Source: Bacteroidales bacterium
Lineage (GTDB): Bacteria; Bacteroidota; Bacteroidia; Bacteroidales; UBA10428
Reading direction: 5' to 3'
DNA length: 62,505 nucleotides
NCBI GenBank assembly: GCA_016933335.1
Contig: JAFGBD010000064.1
Location: 1-62,505 of the forward strand
Positions 1 through 8,356 of this stretch are shown one piece after another. The notes beneath the pieces are model-generated. The model saw nothing but the letters and a program-made list of their open reading frames with translations, searched no databases and was not told the origin of the DNA. Numbering within the stretch: the first letter of the stretch is position 1; each line of letters starts with the position of its first letter. The position numbers and the translations under genes were made by a program.

Positions 1-120
1 GATATGGATACCGTTCTTTTCCATGAAAATATACGGTGCCATATTAGGATTCCATTTCCTTTTCAGGTGACCAAAATGTACACCTGCGTCCAGTAATTCG
101 TTAAATGATGTTCTTGGCAT
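1..120 (-). CDS. rpsB: 30S ribosomal protein S2, N-terminal part (cut by window edge)
   Basis: Reading the minus strand from the ATG at 120 gives [20 protein letters not shown] followed by a KWNP motif, the typical start of ribosomal protein S2. Only about 40 residues lie in the window; the gene continues past base 1. S2 is a structural protein of the small ribosomal subunit. It lies 98 bases downstream of rpsI on the same strand, the usual Bacteroidota order rplM-rpsI-rpsB, so it is probably co-transcribed with them. Confidence 0.93.
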   Translation of the reverse strand, partial: MPRTSFNELLDAGVHFGHLKRKWNPNMAPYIFMEKNGIHI

Positions 121-218
121 ATTTTAAATTGTTTACTTTCTGTTTTACAATCACCAGGTAGCCATCCCTTCTGTTAGGGATGAGTCCTGCCAATTTAGAT
201 ACTAAACAATATCCTTTT

Positions 219-605
219 TTATCGTTTACTAAACTGAAATCTTTTACGGGCTTTGGGGCGTCCAGGTTTTTTTCTTTCAACTGCACGCGGATCCCTTGTA
301 AGAAATTTATTGTCTTTTAGTGATTCCTTGCTTTCATTATCAATTTTAACCAATGCACGGGCAATAGCAAGGCGGAGAGCTTCTGCCTGACCTTTAATTC
401 CTCCTCCATGCAGGTTAACACTGATATCATACTTATCAAGGGCGTCTACCGTCCTTAAAGGTTGTTCAACGATATATTGTAATTGCTGTATGCTAAAATA
501 CTCTTTATAATCCCGGTTGTTTATGGTAATCTGTCCTTTACCGCTGTTGACATATATTCTCGCAATTGCAGATTTTCTTCTTCCAAGGGCATTAATTACT
601 TCCAT
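219..605 (-). CDS. rpsI: 30S ribosomal protein S9
   Basis: A 128-residue protein of normal S9 length. It starts MEVINALGRRKSAIARI and ends in the diagnostic basic tail (GRPKARKRFQFSKR), whose final Lys-Arg reaches the P-site tRNA in ribosome structures. The start lies only 5 bases after the rplM stop, so the two are almost certainly translated from one transcript. Nothing unusual in length or composition. Confidence 0.98.
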   Translation of the reverse strand: MEVINALGRRKSAIARIYVNSGKGQITINNRDYKEYFSIQQLQYIVEQPLRTVDALDKYDISVNLHGGGIKGQAEALRLAIARALVKIDNESKESLKDNKFLTRDPRAVERKKPGRPKARKRFQFSKR

Positions 606-610
606 AACCT

Positions 611-1066
611 TTATTTAATGGTACTGATTTTTAATTCTTTAGGTTGCTGAGCCTGGTGTGGATGTTCCGGTCCGGCATAGATGAACAGGTTTTTAAAAAT
701 TGCTGCTCCCAGTCTGTTCCTTGGCAGCATTCCCTTGACTGCCTGTTCAATAATGCGTGCCGGATTTTTCTTCAAAAGATCTTCAGGTGTTGCCCATCTT
801 TCACCCCCGGGATAACCTGTATGGCGCTTATATTGCTTTTCAGCCAGCTTATTCCCGGTAAGTCTAATTTTTTCGGCATTAACAATAATTACATAATCTC
901 CGCAATCAACATGAGGTGTAAAGTCTGGCTTATTTTTACCCCTGATGATCTTTGCCACTTCTGAACTAAATCTGCCCAATATCTGATCTGTCGCGTCAAC
1001 CACATACCATTCTTTTTTTACAGTGGCTTTATTGACAGAGACAGTTTTATAACTAAGCGTATTCAC
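611..1066 (-). CDS. rplM: 50S ribosomal protein L13
   Basis: A 151-residue L13 homologue. Recognisable segments are the early WYVVDATDQILGR stretch, the HVDCGDYVIIVNAEKI segment and MLPRNRLG near residue 113. L13 is an early-assembly protein of the large subunit. It is the first gene of the rplM-rpsI-rpsB run, and a candidate promoter lies about 60 bases upstream. An open frame on the opposite strand inside it is a shadow. Confidence 0.98.
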   Translation of the reverse strand: MNTLSYKTVSVNKATVKKEWYVVDATDQILGRFSSEVAKIIRGKNKPDFTPHVDCGDYVIIVNAEKIRLTGNKLAEKQYKRHTGYPGGERWATPEDLLKKNPARIIEQAVKGMLPRNRLGAAIFKNLFIYAGPEHPHQAQQPKELKISTIK

Positions 1067-1126
1067 GTAATCTTAAAGTTTTTATTTCTACCACGATACA
1101 CAATCTAACCCAAAAATTGTGGAGTG

Positions 1127-1156
1127 CAAAAATACAATTATTTTTAATTATACAAT
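1127..1156 (-). promoter_or_regulatory. Candidate promoter of the rplM-rpsI-rpsB operon
   Basis: On the minus strand a TATTTTTG box (1127-1134) matches the Bacteroidota -7 consensus TAnnTTTG. Eighteen bases further upstream is ATTG (1153-1156), one mismatch from the -33 TTTG element; the spacing is slightly short. The implied 5' leader before rplM is about 55 bases. Confidence 0.4.
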
Positions 1157-1250
1157 AAATTAATTGGTTTTTTATTTATTCACCCTGCAAAATTGATTTC
1201 TGCTTCTATATTTGGTTAAATTTGACCTGAATTATCAATCATATGGTGAG

Positions 1251-2828
1251 ATGCAACTGAATATCAGGAGGGATGAAATACATCAATTTATTTATTTCTG
1301 GGGTTTGATCCTGCTCGGTGTTAGTTTACCTGTCTCCAATTATTTCATGAGTATTGCACTTTTTGTGTTATCGTTAAACTGGATCGCTGAAGGAAATTTT
1401 GCCGGGAAATGGCATATACTCACCAACAGGAAAAGCCTGCTGGCTGTTTTATCTGTTTACCTGGTCCATGTTATTGGGTTGGTGTATTCAACGGATTATC
1501 AGTATGCCTTTCATGATTTGAAAATCAAACTTCCCTTACTGGTATTGACAATAGTGGTTGGAACTTCCGGAAGAATATCAGTCAGCAGGCTTAAAATCAT
1601 TTTACAGTTCTTTATTGCCAGTGTATTTATTGCAACCATCATCAGCACCGTTGCCTGTATCATCATGAATCAGTCCGTAATGTATGATACCAGGGAAATA
1701 TCACTGTTTATTTCTCACATAAGGTTTTCGTTACTGATCAATATGTCGTTATTTATATGTCTTTACTTCGGGCTCTACCAGACATTCAGAACAACCCTGA
1801 AAGAAAAAATCGTTTACCTGCTTCTGGCTGTATGGTTCGCAATATTTCTCTTTATATTGCAATCATTTACAGGCATATGGATTTTCATAACGGTTCTACC
1901 GGTCTTACTCATACACTGGTTTGTTATTAAAAAAAATACCTGGCTGACGATAAGCATTATAATAGTTGTACTGGCTGGATTTATTCTGGCGTTAACTTTG
2001 CTTTATTCAATAATCGGAAAGTTCTTTCCTTCACTGGAAATATCACCGGAAAAACTCGAAGAATATACGGTAAACGGGAATCCCTACCACCATGACCTGG
2101 AATCCGGACTTCTTGAAAATGGCAACTATATATATTTATATCTGTGTGAAAAGGAATTGAGAAATGAATGGAGTAAAAAAAGTAATATTCATTTTGACAG
2201 CACCGACAATAAAGGACAGGTGTTAAACCAGACGCTTATCAGGTATCTCACTTCCAAAAGTCTGACCAAAGACTCCGCAGGTATTGCCTCGCTTGACCAG
2301 GAAGACATCAGGATGATTGAGAACGGATATTCAAATTACATTTTTAAAAAGCGTTTTGCCATTTACCCGAGAATTTATCAGTTTGTCTGGGAGCTGGATG
2401 TTTATATGAAAACGGGTAGATCCAGCGGGCATTCTCTTGCACAAAGAATAGAATATATAAGAAACGGTGTGGAAATCATTAAAAGGAATTTCTGGATCGG
2501 TGTGGGAACGGGAGACGTGAAAATGGAATATGATAGCCAGTATGAGGCTTCAGATTCCCGGCTTGAAAACAAATGGAGACTAAGGGCTCATAATCAGTTT
2601 GTTACATTTTTTATAACATTTGGTTTCATTGGATTTACCTGGATCATTTTTGCATTTATGTATGCCATTTCCTTCGAGAAAAAATGGAAAGAACTGCTGC
2701 CTGTCCTGTTCCTGGTTATTGCATTTCTTTCAATGCTGAATGAAGATACGCTTGAAACCCATGCAGGTATTTGTTTCTTTTCTTTTTTCTTCTCAATATT
2801 CATTTTTGGATTCAGGAAGAGGTTTTAA
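1251..2828 (+). CDS. O-antigen ligase / Wzy-like polytopic membrane protein
   Basis: A membrane protein of about 525 residues with roughly ten hydrophobic segments. A long soluble region, about residues 255-420, sits between late membrane segments. After it comes an IGVGTGDV motif and an RAHNQF motif, the pattern of the WaaL/Wzy_C superfamily, where the large periplasmic loop carries the active site. Family members join or polymerise undecaprenyl-linked glycans in the periplasm. The frame is open from a TTG at 1212, but I prefer the ATG at 1251, which puts the first membrane helix about 10 residues from the N-terminus. The DNA glycosylase gene starts 4 bases after the stop. Whether it acts as ligase or polymerase cannot be told from sequence. 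Confidence 0.72.
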   Translation: MQLNIRRDEIHQFIYFWGLILLGVSLPVSNYFMSIALFVLSLNWIAEGNFAGKWHILTNRKSLLAVLSVYLVHVIGLVYSTDYQYAFHDLKIKLPLLVLTIVVGTSGRISVSRLKIILQFFIASVFIATIISTVACIIMNQSVMYDTREISLFISHIRFSLLINMSLFICLYFGLYQTFRTTLKEKIVYLLLAVWFAIFLFILQSFTGIWIFITVLPVLLIHWFVIKKNTWLTISIIIVVLAGFILALTLLYSIIGKFFPSLEISPEKLEEYTVNGNPYHHDLESGLLENGNYIYLYLCEKELRNEWSKKSNIHFDSTDNKGQVLNQTLIRYLTSKSLTKDSAGIASLDQEDIRMIENGYSNYIFKKRFAIYPRIYQFVWELDVYMKTGRSSGHSLAQRIEYIRNGVEIIKRNFWIGVGTGDVKMEYDSQYEASDSRLENKWRLRAHNQFVTFFITFGFIGFTWIIFAFMYAISFEKKWKELLPVLFLVIAFLSMLNEDTLETHAGICFFSFFFSIFIFGFRKRF

Positions 2829-2831
2829 AAT

Positions 2832-3353
2832 ATGTCTGCACAAAGATTATCAAGATCCTTTTATACGAATGATGTGCTCGATATTGCCCCGCACCTGCCG
2901 GGTAAATTTATCGTGATGAACAATGGCCATTGTCCTGAAAAATATATAATCACTGAAGTTGAAGCATACAGGGGAGAAGAAGATCTGGCATGCCATGCAA
3001 GCAAAGGAAGGACACGAAGAAATGAAATCATGTATGCAGACGGAGGCCATATTTATGTATATCTTATTTACGGGATGTACTGGATGTTGAATTTTGTCAC
3101 CGGAAAAAACGGCAATCCGCAGGCATTATTAATAAGGAGTGTCGAAGGATACAACGGACCAGGAGTATTATCACGTAAATTAGGTATTGACGGAAGTTAT
3201 TATGGTGAAGATCTCGTTTCATCAGACAGAATATGGATTGAGGACAGTAATATCAAAGGGAAGATAGTCACCCGTCCCAGAATAGGTGTTGATTATGCCG
3301 GGGAATACTGGAAAAGCAAACCATGGCGTTTTGTTATGAACCTGCAGATCTGA
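2832..3353 (+). CDS. 3-methyladenine / alkyladenine DNA glycosylase (AAG/MPG family)
   Basis: A 173-residue protein matching the AAG (MPG) fold family. It shows the active-site strand ITEVEAY (catalytic Glu plus Tyr), the DLACHA segment with the conserved His, and YVYLIYGMYWMLN, which carries the base-stacking Tyr. It excises alkylated purines in base-excision repair. It is slightly shorter than the typical 190-200 residues but the catalytic elements are intact. It is translationally close to the membrane protein upstream with no obvious functional link; 134 bases separate it from the next gene. Confidence 0.9.
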   Translation: MSAQRLSRSFYTNDVLDIAPHLPGKFIVMNNGHCPEKYIITEVEAYRGEEDLACHASKGRTRRNEIMYADGGHIYVYLIYGMYWMLNFVTGKNGNPQALLIRSVEGYNGPGVLSRKLGIDGSYYGEDLVSSDRIWIEDSNIKGKIVTRPRIGVDYAGEYWKSKPWRFVMNLQI

Positions 3354-3487
3354 ACAGATTCTGACCGACCGTCCTGCATAATCATATCACCCGATATCAT
3401 TCAGAGATCATATTTTTGCCAGTCTGATTTTATTTTTAAACAAAATTTCTCGTTCTTTGTGCATTAATTCAAATTGTTAATTCCCGA

Positions 3488-6400
3488 ATGAAAAGATTTA
3501 CGCTGATCAATAACCTGACAGGCTGGTTAGTCTTTATTATTTCAGGTTATGTTTATTTGTCCACCATAGAATCTACAGCAAGTTTCTGGGATTGTGGTGA
3601 ATTTATCGCTGCCGGATATAAGTTTGAAGTCGGACATCCCCCGGGAGCTCCGGTTTTTATGCTCCTGACAAGATTAGCATCCTTATTTGCCGGCAATGAC
3701 ACCTCAAAAGTGGCAGTGATGGTAAATGCACTATCAGGCCTGGTAAGTGCTTTCACTATCTTGTTTCTTTTCTGGACCATCACACATCTGGCAAGAAAGA
3801 TTGTAGCAAGAGACGGAGAATATACCACGGGTAAGATCATAGCCATCATTGGCAGCGGAGTCGTTGGGGCTATGGCATATACATTTTCAGATACATTCTG
3901 GTTTTCAGCAGTCGAGGGTGAAGTATACTCCACATCTTCGCTTTTTACTGCTGTTGTCTTCTGGGCTATTCTTAAATGGGAAAACACCGGCAACCAGCCT
4001 TTTGCTAACCGCTGGATTATTCTCATTGCCTACCTCATGGGATTATCCATTGGAATACACCTTCTGAATCTGCTTGCTATTCCTGCCATTGTGCTTGTAT
4101 ACTATTTCAAATACAATGAGATCAACACAAAAGGCATTATCAAGGCCTTGTTGGTTTCCGCCCTGATACTGGGAAGTGTTATGTACATCATCATACCTGG
4201 TTTTGTAAAAATTGCCTCTGTCTTTGAGCTGCTGTTTGTTAATAACTTTGGATTACCCTACTGGTCTGGTGTATTCTTTTATCTTGTTTTACTCATAGTA
4301 CTGATCGCCTGGAGTATTCATTACACCCATAAAAACAGGAAAGTCATACTGAATACAATTATGGTTACCCTGGCAGCCATCCTGATAGGGTATTCCTCAT
4401 ATGCCATTATTGTTATCCGGTCACAGGCTGATCCTCCCATGGATCAGAACAATCCTGAAAACCTTTTTTCACTTCTCAGCTACCTGAACAGGGAACAATA
4501 CGGAGACAGGCCACTCTTGCATGGTCAGTATTTTAATGCACAGCCCCTGTCTGTCAAAGAGGGAAAAGCTGTTTACACTCCCATCAAAGATAAATATGTA
4601 ATTACAAATCATAAGATCAGGTATGTTTATGATAAAAAATACACAACCCTTTTACCCCGTATGTGGAGCTCTGATCCGGAACATGTTGTTGCTTATATGA
4701 GTTGGACAGGTATCAATGAAAAGGATATTTATGAAGCGCAGGCCGATGAAAATGGAAATATTTCAAGGGATAACCAGGGAAATATCATCTATGACCGTTC
4801 AAAACCAAAAAAAAGCCCGTCATTTGGCAGAAACCTGAAGTTCTTATTCAACTACCAGATCGGGCACATGTATTTTCGTTATTTCATGTGGAACTTTGCA
4901 GGAAGGCAGAATGATATGCAGGCTCACTACAGTGATGAAATTACCAAAGGTAACTGGATATGCGGCATTAAATTCATAGATGAAGCAAGACTTGGCAACC
5001 AGGATGATCTGCCACGCAGCCTTTTAAATAACAAGGCACGAAACAGGTACTATTTGCTGCCCTTATTACTCGGATTGATCGGACTGGTTTACCAGTTTAA
5101 AAAAAGACAGGATGATTTCTGGATAACCCTGGCATTATTTATCATGACCGGTGTAGCCATTGTGATTTATCTGAACCAGAATCCTATTCAACCACGTGAG
5201 CGGGACTATGCGTATGCAGGTTCGTTTTATGCTTTCGCTATTTGGATCGGATTGGGCGTTCTTGCTTTCTATGATTTATTTAACAGGTATCTGCCGCAAA
5301 CTGCCGGTGCCATCATTGCAGGTATCATCTGTTTTATGGGCGTGCCATATATAATGGGAAAGGAAAACTGGGATGATCACGACAGGTCAGGAAGATTTAT
5401 GGCCCGTGACTTTGCATACAATTACCTCAATTCCTGTGCTCAGAATGCCATTCTTTTTACAAACGGAGACAATGACACTTTCCCTCTCTGGTATGCCCAG
5501 GAAGTAGAAGGCATCAGAACCGATGTCCGCGTTATTAATCTGAGTTATCTTGGAGCCGACTGGTATATTGAACAGATGCACCGGAAATCATATGATTCAG
5601 ATCCTGTACCTTTCACATTAACAAAAGACAAATACATTGCAGGCAACAGAGATATTGTCTATCTGATTGAACGCCTGAAAGGTTATACCGATCTTAAACA
5701 GGCCATCGATTTTCTGGCAGATGACAGTGACCGGTCGAAAAGAATACCGAATTACCGTGAACGGATTGACTATCTGCCTAACAGAAGGTTTAGTATTCCT
5801 GTTGATAAAGAAAAAGTACTTTCAAACGGAACAGTCAGTCCGAAATTTGCTGACCAGATTGTCACCGAAATACAATTTGATCTGGCACGCAACTATGTCC
5901 TCAAAAATCATATGATGGTACTGGATTTACTGGCCACTAATGACTGGGAACGGCCTGTTTACATCGCAATCACGGTTTCAAATGAAAATTACCTCAATCT
6001 GAGCAATTATTTTCAGGTGCAGGGACTGGCATACAGGATCGTGCCCATAAAGACCGAAAGTTATTATCCCAATACCGGTGGCATTGATACCGGCATCGCA
6101 TTCGAAAAGATGATGAATACATTCAAATGGGGAGGGATTGACAACCCTGATGTTTATATTGATGAAAATGTAATGCGAATGCTATCGAATTACAGGAATA
6201 ACTTTGGGAGGCTTGCAGAAGAGCTGATTTCTGAAGGAAAAACTGATTCTGCCAAAATGGTGCTTGAAAAATGCCTGCAGCTGATGCCTGACGAAATTGT
6301 GCCCTATGATATTTTCACCCTTTCGATGATAGAAAGTTATTTCAGGATGAATGAAAAGGAGAAGGCGCTTGAAATGGCAAACAGACTAAAGGATAATGCG

Positions 6401-6595
6401 TATGATGAGCTGGATTATTTTGTGAGTCTTGAAAAGAAATATGATGAGGCTCTCAATTATGAAAAAAGACTTAATCTCCATGTGTTAAATGAACTGGTAA
6501 GCATGATGAGAGAAAATGGCAGGGACGATTTAAGAGAGGAACTGGAGTCAAGATTCCAGGACTATGTTGTTGCACTGAATTTTGCAGTTTACTGA
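3488..6595 (+). CDS. DUF2723 / GT117 family membrane glycosyltransferase
   Basis: A 1035-residue protein with an N-terminal multispan membrane half and a soluble C-terminal half. After the first helix it shows WDCGEF (D35, E38) and HPPGAP (50-55), the hallmark of DUF2723/GT117 proteins, which have the GT-C arrangement with an acidic pair in the first periplasmic loop. The C-terminal part (about 870-1020) is rich in helical repeats resembling TPR. The family is widespread in Bacteroidota and is proposed to transfer sugars from lipid carriers, including in protein O-glycosylation; the substrate here is unknown. The following polysaccharide deacetylase starts one base after its stop. Confidence 0.82.
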   Translation: MKRFTLINNLTGWLVFIISGYVYLSTIESTASFWDCGEFIAAGYKFEVGHPPGAPVFMLLTRLASLFAGNDTSKVAVMVNALSGLVSAFTILFLFWTITHLARKIVARDGEYTTGKIIAIIGSGVVGAMAYTFSDTFWFSAVEGEVYSTSSLFTAVVFWAILKWENTGNQPFANRWIILIAYLMGLSIGIHLLNLLAIPAIVLVYYFKYNEINTKGIIKALLVSALILGSVMYIIIPGFVKIASVFELLFVNNFGLPYWSGVFFYLVLLIVLIAWSIHYTHKNRKVILNTIMVTLAAILIGYSSYAIIVIRSQADPPMDQNNPENLFSLLSYLNREQYGDRPLLHGQYFNAQPLSVKEGKAVYTPIKDKYVITNHKIRYVYDKKYTTLLPRMWSSDPEHVVAYMSWTGINEKDIYEAQADENGNISRDNQGNIIYDRSKPKKSPSFGRNLKFLFNYQIGHMYFRYFMWNFAGRQNDMQAHYSDEITKGNWICGIKFIDEARLGNQDDLPRSLLNNKARNRYYLLPLLLGLIGLVYQFKKRQDDFWITLALFIMTGVAIVIYLNQNPIQPRERDYAYAGSFYAFAIWIGLGVLAFYDLFNRYLPQTAGAIIAGIICFMGVPYIMGKENWDDHDRSGRFMARDFAYNYLNSCAQNAILFTNGDNDTFPLWYAQEVEGIRTDVRVINLSYLGADWYIEQMHRKSYDSDPVPFTLTKDKYIAGNRDIVYLIERLKGYTDLKQAIDFLADDSDRSKRIPNYRERIDYLPNRRFSIPVDKEKVLSNGTVSPKFADQIVTEIQFDLARNYVLKNHMMVLDLLATNDWERPVYIAITVSNENYLNLSNYFQVQGLAYRIVPIKTESYYPNTGGIDTGIAFEKMMNTFKWGGIDNPDVYIDENVMRMLSNYRNNFGRLAEELISEGKTDSAKMVLEKCLQLMPDEIVPYDIFTLSMIESYFRMNEKEKALEMANRLKDNAYDELDYFVSLEKKYDEALNYEKRLNLHVLNELVSMMRENGRDDLREELESRFQDYVVALNFAVY

Positions 6596-6596
6596 T

Positions 6597-7277
6597 ATGA
6601 TCATTACCAAAACACCCTGGTTATTAAAAAGAATATACTACAGTCTTTTCTGGGATTTAAAAAACGGGCAAAAAGAAGTTTTTCTGACCTTCGATGATGG
6701 TCCGAACCGGGATGTCACTCCTGCAGTTCTTGAAATATTAGATCAGTTTGAGGCAAAAGCAACTTTTTTCTGCATCGGCAGAAATGTGGAGAGGTATCCT
6801 GATGTCTTCGAAACAATAAAGGACAAGGGACATGCTACAGGAAATCACACATACAGCCATCTGAAAGGCTGGATTCATTCCAACACCGAATATTATAAGG
6901 ATATTGAACTGGCAGACAGACTGATACATTCCCGGCTTTTCAGACCTCCTTACGGAAAAATCAAACGCTCACAGCTGAAATACCTCAGGCAGTTTTACAG
7001 CATCATCATGTGGGATGTGATGAGTAATGATTATGATCGCACCGTCTCACCTGACAAATGCATTGAAAATGTCATCAACCATGCCAGGCCCGGTTCGATC
7101 ATCGTCTTTCACGATTCTGAAAAATCCAGTGAAAGAACACTTGCAGCATTACCCGGAATTCTTGAAATTCTTAAGACCCGTGGGTATACTTTCAGTACAA
7201 TACCGGATACCATCTCAAGCCGGTCCGATATTTCTCAACGACGATTCTTAAACTCCGTCAGTTTTAAAATCCTGTAG
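6597..7277 (+). CDS. Polysaccharide deacetylase (NodB homology, CE4)
   Basis: A protein of 226 residues from the ATG at 6597, which follows the upstream stop by one base; an in-frame ATG at 6582 would add five residues and overlap that gene. The CE4 motifs are intact: TFDDGPN (D33, D34), HTYSH with two metal-binding His (H84, H88), RPPYGK with the catalytic-site Arg, WDVMSNDY, and IIVFHDS. The family removes N-acetyl groups from GlcNAc-containing glycans such as peptidoglycan or surface polysaccharide. There is no clear signal peptide. Its 3' end overlaps the convergent nucleotidyltransferase gene by 43 bases. Pairing with a glycosyltransferase suggests envelope glycan work. Confidence 0.88.
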   Translation: MIITKTPWLLKRIYYSLFWDLKNGQKEVFLTFDDGPNRDVTPAVLEILDQFEAKATFFCIGRNVERYPDVFETIKDKGHATGNHTYSHLKGWIHSNTEYYKDIELADRLIHSRLFRPPYGKIKRSQLKYLRQFYSIIMWDVMSNDYDRTVSPDKCIENVINHARPGSIIVFHDSEKSSERTLAALPGILEILKTRGYTFSTIPDTISSRSDISQRRFLNSVSFKIL

Positions 7278-8356
7278 AAATAACGTGTAAAGATACTTAT
7301 CACGACATCAGCTTTACCTGAAAATCCTTTTGCCAGCAAAAGCCTGTATATGGTTTTCTCAGTCCGGCCCTTTAGAGTAAATATGCGATTTCTCTCCCTG
7401 GTTAAATTGCTGTGAAATCTGCTCACGAGTTTCCTCATGATTCGTTTGTTCTCCCAAAGTCTTATTAAATCTGCAGGCAGACTTGTTCCGCAATATTTGT
7501 TGAGGATGAAAAGTGACAATTCAACATGCCGTTTCAGCCTGAAGATCTCTGAAGTTTTCAGTATTTCATCCGGACGCAGGGGATATTTATGATAAAAAGC
7601 ACAGATATCAGCCAGCCAGTGAAGACTGGTATAACCGTGCACAGCCCCGTGATAACACAGGAAAATGAAATAATGAATAAGAGATGGTATATAAAGCTGA
7701 ATTCCGTTCATTTCGTAGGACTGCCTTTCAGTGAAAAAATATCTGTGAAACCGTGCTGAAAACAGCGTGTTCCCAACCGGCCTGATATGAAGATCGATGA
7801 CTGTTCCGGATGTCCTGTTAATAAAAACGCTCTCATGCTTACCTGTAGTGAAAACCCATTGTTTAAAACGGTTGCTGCTTTCCGGGTAGTTGGTCCGTAT
7901 GTAACCGGATTCATGAAGGATCTCTGCTGCAGATACAAATTCATCTCTGTTTTGAATGAACAGGTCGAGGTCGACACACACCCGCCTGGAAGCATCGTTG
8001 TATAAGAGATGGGAGAGTTGCGGCCCTTTGATGGTCATGTAGCTGATATGTCGCTGATTAAACTGACTGCAGATTTTAAGCAATTCTGCCTGAAGATTCA
8101 ATGACTTCAGTGTATGTTCACGGGTCAGTTCCTTGATATGAGATATCAGCTGCCTGTCAAACAGATGTTGATGGCGGTATAGAAAATTGAACAATATGGG
8201 GGTGAGACGGTGTCTTTCAGACAGTGTAACCAGCTTTTTTGTATCAAGGTATTGTAATTGCTCATTCTCAATTTTATTCCTGTTATTATCCCCCAGAACC
8301 TGAATCAATATCTGATGTTCCGGCGGTAAATTTTTTATGGTTTTTTTATGTTTCAC
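7235..8356 (-). CDS. Nucleotidyltransferase-family protein of the lasso-peptide locus
   Basis: A 373-residue protein resembling the uncharacterised nucleotidyltransferase family (NTP_transf_5). Visible are K110-G111, a conserved RR, and the metal-binding D-x-D pair in CVDLDLFI (D129, D131). Members occur in lasso-peptide clusters such as that of paeninodin, together with an HPr-like kinase, where their role is unresolved. Its ATG overlaps the stop of the cyclase gene by 4 bases (ATGA), so the two are probably translationally coupled. Inference: it either modifies the lasso peptide with a nucleotide or acts on another metabolite of the locus. The gene sits at the edge of the cluster. Confidence 0.75.
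   Translation of the reverse strand: MKHKKTIKNLPPEHQILIQVLGDNNRNKIENEQLQYLDTKKLVTLSERHRLTPILFNFLYRHQHLFDRQLISHIKELTREHTLKSLNLQAELLKICSQFNQRHISYMTIKGPQLSHLLYNDASRRVCVDLDLFIQNRDEFVSAAEILHESGYIRTNYPESSNRFKQWVFTTGKHESVFINRTSGTVIDLHIRPVGNTLFSARFHRYFFTERQSYEMNGIQLYIPSLIHYFIFLCYHGAVHGYTSLHWLADICAFYHKYPLRPDEILKTSEIFRLKRHVELSLFILNKYCGTSLPADLIRLWENKRIMRKLVSRFHSNLTRERNRIFTLKGRTEKTIYRLLLAKGFSGKADVVISIFTRYFYRILKLTEFKNRR

Noticed and set aside
644..964. 106-codon open frame on the plus strand opposite rplM
   Set aside because: It is fully inside a well-conserved ribosomal protein gene, is Cys-rich and resembles no family.
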